Shown piece by piece: positions 6,342-11,602 of a stretch of DNA of 11,602 nucleotides. The translations under genes and the position numbers were made by a program. Origin of the DNA: Bifidobacteriaceae bacterium (GTDB taxonomy: Bacteria > Actinomycetota > Actinomycetes > Actinomycetales > WQXJ01); assembly GCA_031261885.1 (NCBI GenBank), contig JAISIU010000016.1, forward strand, positions 1-11,602, read 5' to 3'. The notes beneath the pieces are model-generated. The model did not search any database. It saw nothing but the letters and a program-made list of their open reading frames with translations, and was not told where the DNA came from. Each line of letters opens with the position of its first letter. Within the stretch, counting starts at the first letter, position 1.

Positions 6342-8397
6342 CCGTGCAGAGGAGCTGACCAGCGGCGACGTGCGCGCCGGCCGTGGCGGCCAGACCCGTC
6401 ACCGTGCCGGCGCACGGCGCGGTCAACGGCTGCTCCATCTTCATGGCCTCGACCACCACCAGGAGGTCGCCGGCCTGAACGGTCTGGCCCTCGGCCACCG
6501 CGACGCGCACCACGGTGCCCTGCATCGGGGCCGTCACGGCCCCGGGCCCGGCGGCCCGGGCCGCACCCGCGGCCCCCACCGGTCCGGGCGCACCGGCGGC
6601 AGCCACCGCGCCGGCCGCGCGACGCACCGTGCGCCGCCCCGGCCGCGCCGCCCCCATGTTGGCCGCGGAGGCCGAGGCGAGCCGGGCCAGACCGGCCGGC
6701 AGCACGACCTCCATACGCCGCCCCGCCACCTCGACCACGACGCGCTCGGTGGCGTGCAGCAGCGGGCTCATGGGCGCGGGCGCGGGCTGGACCGCCGGCT
6801 CGCCGCCGGCCGCCGCGAGCCGCTCCAGCATGGGCGCGCCATCGGTCTCGATCCACCGGGTGTGGACCCGGAACTCGTCCGCGCCGCCCGGGGCCGCGAA
6901 GTCCGGCTCCTCGAGCACGGCGCGGTGGAAGGCCAGCACGGTCGGGAGGCCCACGACCTTCGTCTCGCGCAGCGCCCGCCGGGCCCGCGCCAGGCACTGT
7001 TCGCGGTCGCGGCCGCGCACGATCACCTTGCCGAGCATCGAATCGAACGAGCCGGACAGCTCGTCCCCGGCCTCGTACCCGAAGTCACAGCGCACGCCCG
7101 GCCCGCCCGGCAGCCTGAGCTCGGACACCGTGCCGGGACCCGGCATGAAGTTATTGGCCGGGTCCTCGCCGTTGATGCGGAACTCGATCGCGTGCCCGTG
7201 GCAGTGGACGTGGTCGTAGCCGAGCGGCTCGCCGGCCGCGACGCGGAACTGTTCACGCACCAGGTCGACGTTCGAGACCTCCTCGGTCACGGGGTGCTCC
7301 ACCTGGAGCCTCGTGTTGACCTCCATGAACGCGACGCTGAAGCGGTCCGCGTCGCCGCCCGGGGCACCGGCGCGAGCCGACGATGGCGTCCCACCGGTCG
7401 ATCCGTCATCGTCCACTCCCTGGAACGGTGCGGCAGGAGCGAAAGGCCGCGGCGAAGCGCTCCCGTTCCGCGCGACATCGTCCACGAGGAACTCCACGGT
7501 GGCGGCGCCGACGTACCCGGCCGCGCGCAGGATGTCGCGCGACGCCCGTTCGATGCGTTCCCTAACCTGGTCCGGCAGGAACGGCGCGGGCGCCTCTTCG
7601 ACGAGCTTCTGGTGGCGGCGCTGCAGTGAGCAGTCGCGCGTCGAGACGACCGCGACGGTGCCGAACCGGTCCGCGACGCACTGCGTCTCAACGTGCCTGG
7701 GATGCGTCAGGTAACGCTCCACGAAGCACTCGCCGCGACCGAAGGCCGCGATCGCCTCGCGCTGGGCCGTAGCGAAGGCCTGCTCGATCTCGCCCTCGCT
7801 GGCGACCACGCGCATGCCGCGGCCGCCGCCGCCGTAGGCCGCCTTGATGATGACGGGGAACCCGGCCTGGTGGGCGAAGTCCGCGACCTCTTGGGCGGAG
7901 GCGACGGGTTCGGCCGTGCCGGGCAGCAGCGGCGCGCCCACCGACGCGGCGATGTGCCGGGCGCTGACCTTGTCGCCGAGCGCCTCGATCGCCTCGGCGC
8001 TGGGACCGATCCAGACGAGCCCGGCCGCCGTAACGGCGGCCGCGAAATCGGCGGACTCCGCGAGGAAGCCGTAACCAGGGTGGACCGCGTCGGCGCCGGC
8101 CCGGCGGGCCGTGTCGACGATCTTCTCGATGTTCAGGTAGGTCTCGGCCGCCGTGGTCCCGTTCAGCGAGAAGGCCTCGTCGGCGACGCGCACGTGCATC
8201 GCGTCGCGGTCCTCCTCGCTGTAGACGGCGACGGAGGCCAGGCCGGAGTCGGCGCAGGCGCGGGCGATCCTGACGGCGATCTCGCCGCGGTTCGCGATCA
8301 GCACCTTGTGGAACGGGCGGAACACGCTCGTGGCGCTCACGGCGGGATTGACCGCTGAATTGGCTGAAGTAGGCGGATTGGTCTCTGACACGCCCAT
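6328..8397 (-). CDS. Acyl-CoA carboxylase alpha subunit (biotin carboxylase + BCCP)
   Basis: This AccA/AccA3-type subunit carboxylates its own biotin with ATP and bicarbonate and passes CO2 to a separate beta (AccD) subunit, not in the window, to make malonyl-CoA or methylmalonyl-CoA. Biotin carboxylase spans about 29-520: K-V-L-I-A-N-R-G-E at 31-39, G-G-G-G-R-G-M-R at 189-196, C-S-L-Q-R-R-H-Q-K with Lys264, Glu302, Glu359, Asn361, Arg363, and Arg408. An Ala/Pro-rich linker (about 572-620) leads to the BCCP domain, with biotinyl Lys653 in A-M-K-M. At 689 residues it is about 90 longer than what I recall of M. tuberculosis AccA3, owing to a Ser/Asn-rich N-tail, the linker and an insertion at about 307-354. 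ATG 8397 has a GGGGGAAAGG Shine-Dalgarno sequence 10 nt upstream. It is last in the mca-uppS-accA cluster; acyl substrate is undetermined. Confidence 0.94.
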   Translation of the reverse strand: MGVSETNPPTSANSAVNPAVSATSVFRPFHKVLIANRGEIAVRIARACADSGLASVAVYSEEDRDAMHVRVADEAFSLNGTTAAETYLNIEKIVDTARRAGADAVHPGYGFLAESADFAAAVTAAGLVWIGPSAEAIEALGDKVSARHIAASVGAPLLPGTAEPVASAQEVADFAHQAGFPVIIKAAYGGGGRGMRVVASEGEIEQAFATAQREAIAAFGRGECFVERYLTHPRHVETQCVADRFGTVAVVSTRDCSLQRRHQKLVEEAPAPFLPDQVRERIERASRDILRAAGYVGAATVEFLVDDVARNGSASPRPFAPAAPFQGVDDDGSTGGTPSSARAGAPGGDADRFSVAFMEVNTRLQVEHPVTEEVSNVDLVREQFRVAAGEPLGYDHVHCHGHAIEFRINGEDPANNFMPGPGTVSELRLPGGPGVRCDFGYEAGDELSGSFDSMLGKVIVRGRDREQCLARARRALRETKVVGLPTVLAFHRAVLEEPDFAAPGGADEFRVHTRWIETDGAPMLERLAAAGGEPAVQPAPAPMSPLLHATERVVVEVAGRRMEVVLPAGLARLASASAANMGAARPGRRTVRRAAGAVAAAGAPGPVGAAGAARAAGPGAVTAPMQGTVVRVAVAEGQTVQAGDLLVVVEAMKMEQPLTAPCAGTVTGLAATAGAHVAAGQLLCTVTPA
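7336..7479 (-). other. In-frame disordered insertion in the biotin carboxylase domain
   Basis: Residues 307-354 of the carboxylase lie between the strand carrying Glu302 and the strand carrying Glu359, where ordinary biotin carboxylases have a turn of only a few residues. The stretch is rich in Gly, Ser, Ala, Pro and Asp and has no visible fold. Thirteen of its 48 codons end in A or T (about 27%), against 2 of the next 48 codons (about 4%). The reading frame and the flanking catalytic motifs are intact, so this is an insertion and not a frameshift. Confidence 0.8.
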
Positions 8398-8440
8398 CAG
8401 GCTAACGCCTTTCCCCCGCCGGCCCCCAGGGACCAGTGGG

Positions 8441-9202
8441 TCACCGGCCGTGGCGTCGCTCCCGGGCCGCGTACGACCGCAGCGCGCGCAGGAAGTCGAC
8501 CTTGCGGAAGTCCGGCCAATAGGCCTCGCAGAAATAGAACTCGGAATGGGCCGACTGCCACAGCAGGAACCCGCCGAGCCGCTGTTCGCCGGACGTGCGG
8601 ATCACAAGGTCCGGGTCCGGCTGGCCAGCCGTGTAAAGGTGGGACTCGATATCCTCGGGCTCGATCCGGTCCGCGACCTGTTCCAACGTGAGGCCGGCGG
8701 CCGCCTTCTCGCGCAGCAGGTCACGCACCGCGTCCGCGATCTCGCGCCGGCCGCCGTAGCCGATCGCGATGTTGACGGCCAGGCCGCGCACCGACCCGGT
8801 GCGGGCCTCGGCACGGCGCAGGCGCTCCTGGGTGGCGTCCGGCAGCACGTCGAGCGCGCCGACCAGGCGCAGGTGGAAACGTCCGGAGGCGGCCAACCGG
8901 TCGACGGCGTCCTCGATGATCGCGACCAGGTCGTGCAGCTCGGCCGGATCGCGGCGCAGGTTGTCGGTCGAGAGGAGCCACAGTGTGACGAGCCCGACGC
9001 CGACCTCCTCGCTCCAGCCGAGCAGGTCCTTGATCTTGTCGGCGCCGCGCTGGTGGCCGGCCGCCGGCGTCAGGCCGACCTCGCGGGCCCACCGCCGGTT
9101 GCCGTCGAGGATCACGCCGACGTGCCGTGGGATCGCGGACCTCGGAAGGGCCGCGGCCAGGTGTTTCTCGTAGAGCCGGTAGAGGCCGTTCGTGAGTCGC
9201 AT
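8441..9202 (-). CDS. uppS: Cis-prenyltransferase, likely short-chain (Z-FPP synthase-like)
   Basis: This 253-residue enzyme of the undecaprenyl diphosphate synthase family condenses isopentenyl diphosphate onto an allylic diphosphate with cis geometry, feeding lipid carriers for the cell wall. Motifs: H-V-G-V-I-L-D-G-N-R-R-W-A with catalytic Asp33; L-L-S-T-D-N at 76-81; N-I-A-I-G-Y-G-G-R-R-E at 144-154; and R-T-S-G-E-Q-R-L at 202-209 binding diphosphate. The Y-R-L-Y-E start and the W-P-D-F-R-K-V-D-F-L-R-A-L-R end resemble M. tuberculosis Rv1086, the (2Z,6E)-farnesyl diphosphate synthase, more than the long-chain enzyme Rv2361c. Leu76 aligns with Rv1086 Leu84, linked to short products, where E. 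coli UppS has Ala69. ATG 9202 has only a weak upstream GAAAG; 23 nt separate it from mca, so coupling is likely. Confidence 0.93.
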   Translation of the reverse strand: MRLTNGLYRLYEKHLAAALPRSAIPRHVGVILDGNRRWAREVGLTPAAGHQRGADKIKDLLGWSEEVGVGLVTLWLLSTDNLRRDPAELHDLVAIIEDAVDRLAASGRFHLRLVGALDVLPDATQERLRRAEARTGSVRGLAVNIAIGYGGRREIADAVRDLLREKAAAGLTLEQVADRIEPEDIESHLYTAGQPDPDLVIRTSGEQRLGGFLLWQSAHSEFYFCEAYWPDFRKVDFLRALRSYAARERRHGR

Positions 9203-9225
9203 GCGGGGGGCTTTCGACGCCGGGT

Positions 9226-10107
9226 CTAGCGGAGGCCCGTGAAGAGGTCGGTTTCGGGGATGTCGACCTCGACGCGCGAATGGGCCAGCTCGAACTCCTC
9301 CCAGGGCCAGACCTGCGCCTCGATGTCGCGCGGCACGGCGAAGAACCAGCCGTCCGGATCGATCTGGGAGGCGTGGGCCCGGAGCGCGGCGTCACGCTGG
9401 GGGAAGTACTCGGCCACCTCGATGCGCGTGGTGACGGGTTGAACCCGCTCGGGCCGGTGGGCGTGGCGTTCGAGCCACTCACCGAACGGGGACTCGAGGC
9501 CGCGGGCCTTCATGGCCTGGTCCAGCGCCCGGGAACGGGCCAGCGAGAAGCCGCGGTCGTAGTAGACCTTCGAGACGGCCCACGGCCTGACGCCGTGTGG
9601 CGCGTAATCGGGGTCACCGGCCTGGGCGACGGCCTGGACGGAGACGATGTGGGTCTGGATGTGGTCCGGGTGGGCGTAGCCGTCCGAGGACGGATCGTAC
9701 GTCGTGAGAACGTCGGGCTTGAACTCGCGGATGAGCGCGGCCAGCGGTTCGGCCGCCTCGGCCGGGTCGAGCGTGGCGAAGCTGCCCTTCGGCAGCGGCG
9801 GCAGCGGGTCCCCCTCGGGGAGGCCGGAGTCGACGTAGCCCATCCAGCGGTGCTCGACGCCGAGCGCGGCGGCGGAGGCGGCCATTTCGGCGCGGCGCAC
9901 GTCCGTGAGATCGCCCTGGTAAGCCGGGTCGTCCAGGAGCTTGGGGTTGAGGACGCTGCCGCGTTCGCCGCCCGTCATCGTCACGACCATGACGGTGGCG
10001 CCCTCGTGGACGTACTTCGCCATCGTCGCGGCGCCCTTGGAGGCTTCGTCATCCGGATGGGCATGGACCGCCATGAGGCGGAGGCGGCGATCTGGGGCGT
10101 TGACCAC
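9226..10107 (-). CDS. mca: Mycothiol S-conjugate amidase Mca
   Basis: Mca is a cytoplasmic zinc amidase that cleaves mycothiol S-conjugates of toxins and drugs, releasing a mercapturic acid for export and GlcN-Ins for mycothiol resynthesis. Counting from GTG 10107 the product has 293 residues (M. tuberculosis Mca is about 288). Motifs: H-A-H-P-D-D-E at 15-21 (zinc ligands His17 and Asp20), T-G-G-E-R-G at 45-50, and the second zinc motif H-P-D-H at 146-149. The S-K-G after the first motif, the T-G-G-E-R-G loop and a W-P-x-E-E-F-E-L-A near the end favour Mca over its paralogue MshB. The frame stays open upstream to an ATG at 10167, but AGGAAGGAA (10123-10115) gives a strong ribosome-binding site 8 nt before GTG 10107, and family similarity begins just after it. 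First gene of the - cluster. Confidence 0.95.
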   Translation of the reverse strand: MVNAPDRRLRLMAVHAHPDDEASKGAATMAKYVHEGATVMVVTMTGGERGSVLNPKLLDDPAYQGDLTDVRRAEMAASAAALGVEHRWMGYVDSGLPEGDPLPPLPKGSFATLDPAEAAEPLAALIREFKPDVLTTYDPSSDGYAHPDHIQTHIVSVQAVAQAGDPDYAPHGVRPWAVSKVYYDRGFSLARSRALDQAMKARGLESPFGEWLERHAHRPERVQPVTTRIEVAEYFPQRDAALRAHASQIDPDGWFFAVPRDIEAQVWPWEEFELAHSRVEVDIPETDLFTGLR

Positions 10108-10141
10108 GAGTTGGTTCCTTCCTGACGGTTTCGCACGCGGT

Positions 10142-10184
10142 CCCGCGCGTCGAGGCGCGGGCCGCACGGCGCCTCACGGCGCCG
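10142..10184. repeat. GC-rich hairpin and tandem repeat upstream of mca
   Basis: CCCGCGC (10142-10148) and GCGCGGG (10155-10161) form a perfect 7-bp stem with a 6-nt loop. Directly beside it CACGGCGCC occurs twice in tandem (10165-10173 and 10175-10183), each copy holding the palindrome GGCGCC, so the copies can pair with each other. If mca transcription starts near 10254, both structures lie in the mca 5' leader, 35-77 nt before its GTG. Confidence 0.4.
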
Positions 10185-10260
10185 CCGGGGGCCATCCCAG
10201 TCGACTCCTGCCCAGGGGGGCGGGCGCCACGACGGGAAGACGCGACCAGCCGTCCGCAAC

Positions 10261-10266
10261 ACCCTA
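10261..10266 (-). promoter_or_regulatory. Candidate -10 element for mca
   Basis: Read on the minus strand this is TAGGGT, matching TAnnnT, with no recognisable -35 hexamer. It would start transcription near 10254 and give a leader of about 147 nt. It lies 13 bp from the candidate greA -10 on the other strand. The match is short and the call is tentative. Confidence 0.25.
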
Positions 10267-10279
10267 ACCCCGAACCGGC

Positions 10280-10285
10280 TAAACT
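10280..10285 (+). promoter_or_regulatory. Candidate -10 element for greA
   Basis: TAAACT is a good actinobacterial -10 hexamer in otherwise GC-rich DNA. The expected start near 10292 gives a 5' leader of about 96 nt before the greA ATG. The -35 region (around 10256-10262) is a poor match to TTGACA, as is common in actinobacteria. The rest of the 280-bp intergenic space shows no gene. Confidence 0.45.
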
Positions 10286-10387
10286 GGGAGATCAGCCGGA
10301 CCGCCACCGCCTTTCTGGCGCGGACTGACCCGCACGGGGGGCTTGGGCGGCCGGCTTTACTTATGCAAAAGGGGAGGAGACAGGGAC

Positions 10388-10870
10388 ATGGCGGATCAGG
10401 AACCGACCTGGTTGACCCAAGAAGCTTTTGACCGTTTGACGGCGGAGCTCGAGTACCTCCAAACCGAGAAGCGCCCCGAGATCGTCAAGCGCATCGAGAT
10501 CGCCCGCGACGAGGGAGACCTGAAGGAGAACGGCGGCTATCACGCGGCCCGCGAGGAACAGGGCAAGAACGAGGGCCGCATCGCCCAGCTCAAGGCCCTG
10601 TTGGCCAACGCCCATGTCGGCGAGGCCACCGACACCAGCAAGGTGGGTCCCGGCATGGTCGTGACCGTGACGCTGGCGGGCGACGACATGAAGTTCCTGC
10701 TCGGCTCGCGCGAGGTGGCGGCCACCACGGACCTCGACGTCTATTCGGAGAAGTCGCCACTCGGCAGCGCCATCCTCGGCGCGGTCGAGGGCGAGACGCG
10801 CCATTACACGGCGCCGAACGGCAACGACATGGAGGTCGTCGTGAAGTCCTTCGTGCCGTACGAGGCCTGA
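10388..10870 (+). CDS. greA: Transcription elongation factor GreA
   Basis: GreA enters the RNA polymerase secondary channel and stimulates cleavage of backtracked RNA, rescuing stalled complexes. The 160 residues match the family length of about 158-165. Residues 1-78 form the antiparallel coiled coil, with the acidic tip in G-D-L-K-E-N-G-G-Y-H (Asp44 and Glu47 match E. coli Asp41 and Glu44) followed by A-A-R-E-E-Q. The C-terminal FKBP-like domain (about 82-160) includes Y-S-E-K-S-P-L-G-S-A and P-N-G-N-D. The W-L-T-Q-E-A-F-D-R-L beginning is typical of actinobacteria. ATG 10388 is preferred over an upstream in-frame ATG at 10343 because GGGGAGGAG lies 8 nt before it. Its stop is 6 nt before maf, so the two are probably co-transcribed. 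Confidence 0.97.
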   Translation: MADQEPTWLTQEAFDRLTAELEYLQTEKRPEIVKRIEIARDEGDLKENGGYHAAREEQGKNEGRIAQLKALLANAHVGEATDTSKVGPGMVVTVTLAGDDMKFLLGSREVAATTDLDVYSEKSPLGSAILGAVEGETRHYTAPNGNDMEVVVKSFVPYEA

Positions 10871-10876
10871 CGGCCC

Positions 10877-11602
10877 ATGGGACCGCACGTCGAGTTGATC
10901 TTGGCGTCGGCCTCGCCGGCGCGTCTGGCCACCCTGCACGCGGCCGGAATCGACCCGGTGGTCCACGTCTCCCACGTGGACGAGGACGCCGTGCTGGCCG
11001 AGGCGCTGGCCCAGGATCCGGCGCTCGACCCGGCCGGCCAGGTGTTGGCGCTGGCCCGGGCCAAGGCACGGGACGTCCGGGCGCGCGCCGGCGCCGGCGA
11101 GTTCGGGGCCGGCGCCCTGATCCTCGGCTGCGATTCCATGCTGGAGATCGACGGGCAGGTGCTCGGCAAGCCGCACACGCCCGAGGTGGCGTTCCGCCGC
11201 ATCAAGCAGCAGTCGGGCCGCGCGGCCGTGCTCCACACGGGGCACTGGCTCATCGACGCCCGCGCCGCCGCACCTTTCCCCGAGGCGGGGGCCACGAGCC
11301 ATGCCACGGTCCATTTCCAGGACCTCACGGATGAGGAGATCCGGGCCTACGTCGCCACCGGGGAACCGCTCGAGGTGGCGGGCGCGTTCACGATCGACGG
11401 GCTCGGCGGCCCGTTCATCCGCGGCATCGAGGGCGACCACCATGGCGTGGTCGGCGTCTCGTTGCCGCTGCTGCGCGACCTGGCCCGGCAGTTCGGCGTC
11501 GCCGTTCCACAGTTGTGGGGGGGCGGGGCGGTGGCGGGGGGGCCCCCCACCCGGAAAAGGGGTGGGAAACGGCCCCGGGACCGCGGGGGAGAGGGGCGGG
11601 GG
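10877..11602 (+). CDS. maf: Maf family nucleotide pyrophosphatase, 3' end outside or corrupted
   Basis: Maf proteins hydrolyse (d)NTPs, including modified ones, to monophosphates and affect septum formation. The frame opens at ATG 10877, 6 nt after the greA stop, and stays open to the window end. Motifs: L-I-L-A-S-A-S-P-A-R-L at 7-17, S-H-V-D-E-D at 32-37, G-C-D-S-M-L at 84-89 with catalytic Asp86, L-G-K-P at 96-99, L-H-T-G at 119-122, and G-E-P-L-E-V-A-G-A-F then D-G-L-G-G at 162-178. The pattern resembles M. tuberculosis Rv3282. Family similarity stops at about Trp214 (base 11518); the last 28 codons are Gly/Arg-rich and come from abnormal sequence. No clear ribosome-binding site precedes the ATG, so translational coupling to greA is likely. 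Nucleotide specificity cannot be stated. Confidence 0.93.
   Translation, partial: MGPHVELILASASPARLATLHAAGIDPVVHVSHVDEDAVLAEALAQDPALDPAGQVLALARAKARDVRARAGAGEFGAGALILGCDSMLEIDGQVLGKPHTPEVAFRRIKQQSGRAAVLHTGHWLIDARAAAPFPEAGATSHATVHFQDLTDEEIRAYVATGEPLEVAGAFTIDGLGGPFIRGIEGDHHGVVGVSLPLLRDLARQFGVAVPQLWGGGAVAGGPPTRKRGGKRPRDRGGEGRG
11515..11602. other. G-saturated window end, possible assembly-edge artefact
   Basis: These 88 bases contain only three T residues and many G-runs of four to seven, including a perfect 12-bp G6C6 palindrome at 11537-11548, unlike the coding DNA just before. A CCCACCC-N7-GGGTGGG stem (about 11545-11565) could be a terminator-like hairpin, but no T-tract follows. Read errors at a contig end or a true GC-rich intergenic stretch are both possible. 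Confidence 0.5.

Noticed and set aside
6370..7629. A 419-codon plus-strand frame over the carboxylase gene
   Set aside because: No recognisable motifs; it lies opposite intact biotin carboxylase and BCCP motifs and is explained by high GC3 on the minus strand.
10108..10167. Upstream in-frame extension of mca to ATG 10167
   Set aside because: The 20 extra residues are basic and match nothing in the family, and the strong AGGAAGGAA ribosome-binding site lies inside this segment, pointing to GTG 10107.
10108..10387. Search for a small gene between mca and greA, such as the DUF4307 membrane gene found there in mycobacteria
   Set aside because: No frame shows membrane spans, a ribosome-binding site or any known motif; the space is better explained as regulatory.
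1..11602. Scan for CRISPR arrays, tRNA/rRNA genes, insertion sequences, defence or phage genes
   Set aside because: No spaced direct repeats, cloverleaf-like segments, transposase motifs or phage-type proteins were seen. Nearly all DNA is assigned to chromosomal core-type genes.

Overview
The window comes from a very GC-rich actinomycete (Actinomycetota). The clearest lineage mark is a mycothiol S-conjugate amidase (mca), since mycothiol is made only by actinobacteria. The actinobacterial forms of ClpS with a DUF2017 partner, of Maf, of GreA, and of a BC+BCCP fused carboxylase subunit agree with this. Genes are densely packed, GC3 is very high, and GTG and TTG starts occur. I cannot name the genus.

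Layout from left to right: (1) clpS, whose 5' end touches the window edge, and a DUF2017 gene 1 nt downstream, both on +. (2) A convergent gene on - for a large secreted CAP-domain protein with Ig-like, lysine-rich C-terminal repeats. (3) A G-rich intergenic stretch, then on + an RhtA-type amino-acid exporter and an 818-residue membrane O-acyltransferase with an extracytoplasmic SGNH domain. (4) A probable three-gene operon on -, transcribed mca > cis-prenyltransferase (uppS family) > acyl-CoA carboxylase alpha subunit. The last gene ends 14 nt inside the convergent acyltransferase gene. (5) A 280-bp divergent intergenic region with candidate back-to-back promoters. (6) greA and maf on +, with maf running off the right end.

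Most genes are housekeeping or envelope genes. Themes are protein quality control (ClpS), envelope building and modification (cis-prenyl diphosphate synthesis, acyl-CoA carboxylation for lipids, O-acylation, CAP surface protein), thiol detoxification (Mca), transcription rescue (GreA) and nucleotide-pool control (Maf). The mca/uppS-like/greA neighbourhood resembles the Rv1080c-Rv1086 region of Mycobacterium tuberculosis as I recall it.

I saw no mobile element, CRISPR array, tRNA or rRNA, and no clear new multi-gene system. The least ordinary signals are: an in-frame, low-GC3, disordered-looking insertion inside the biotin carboxylase active-site hairpin; a palindromic, ECF-like promoter region before the acyltransferase; a chain-length residue suggesting that the uppS-family gene makes short (C15) products; and a G-saturated right edge that may be a contig-end artefact.
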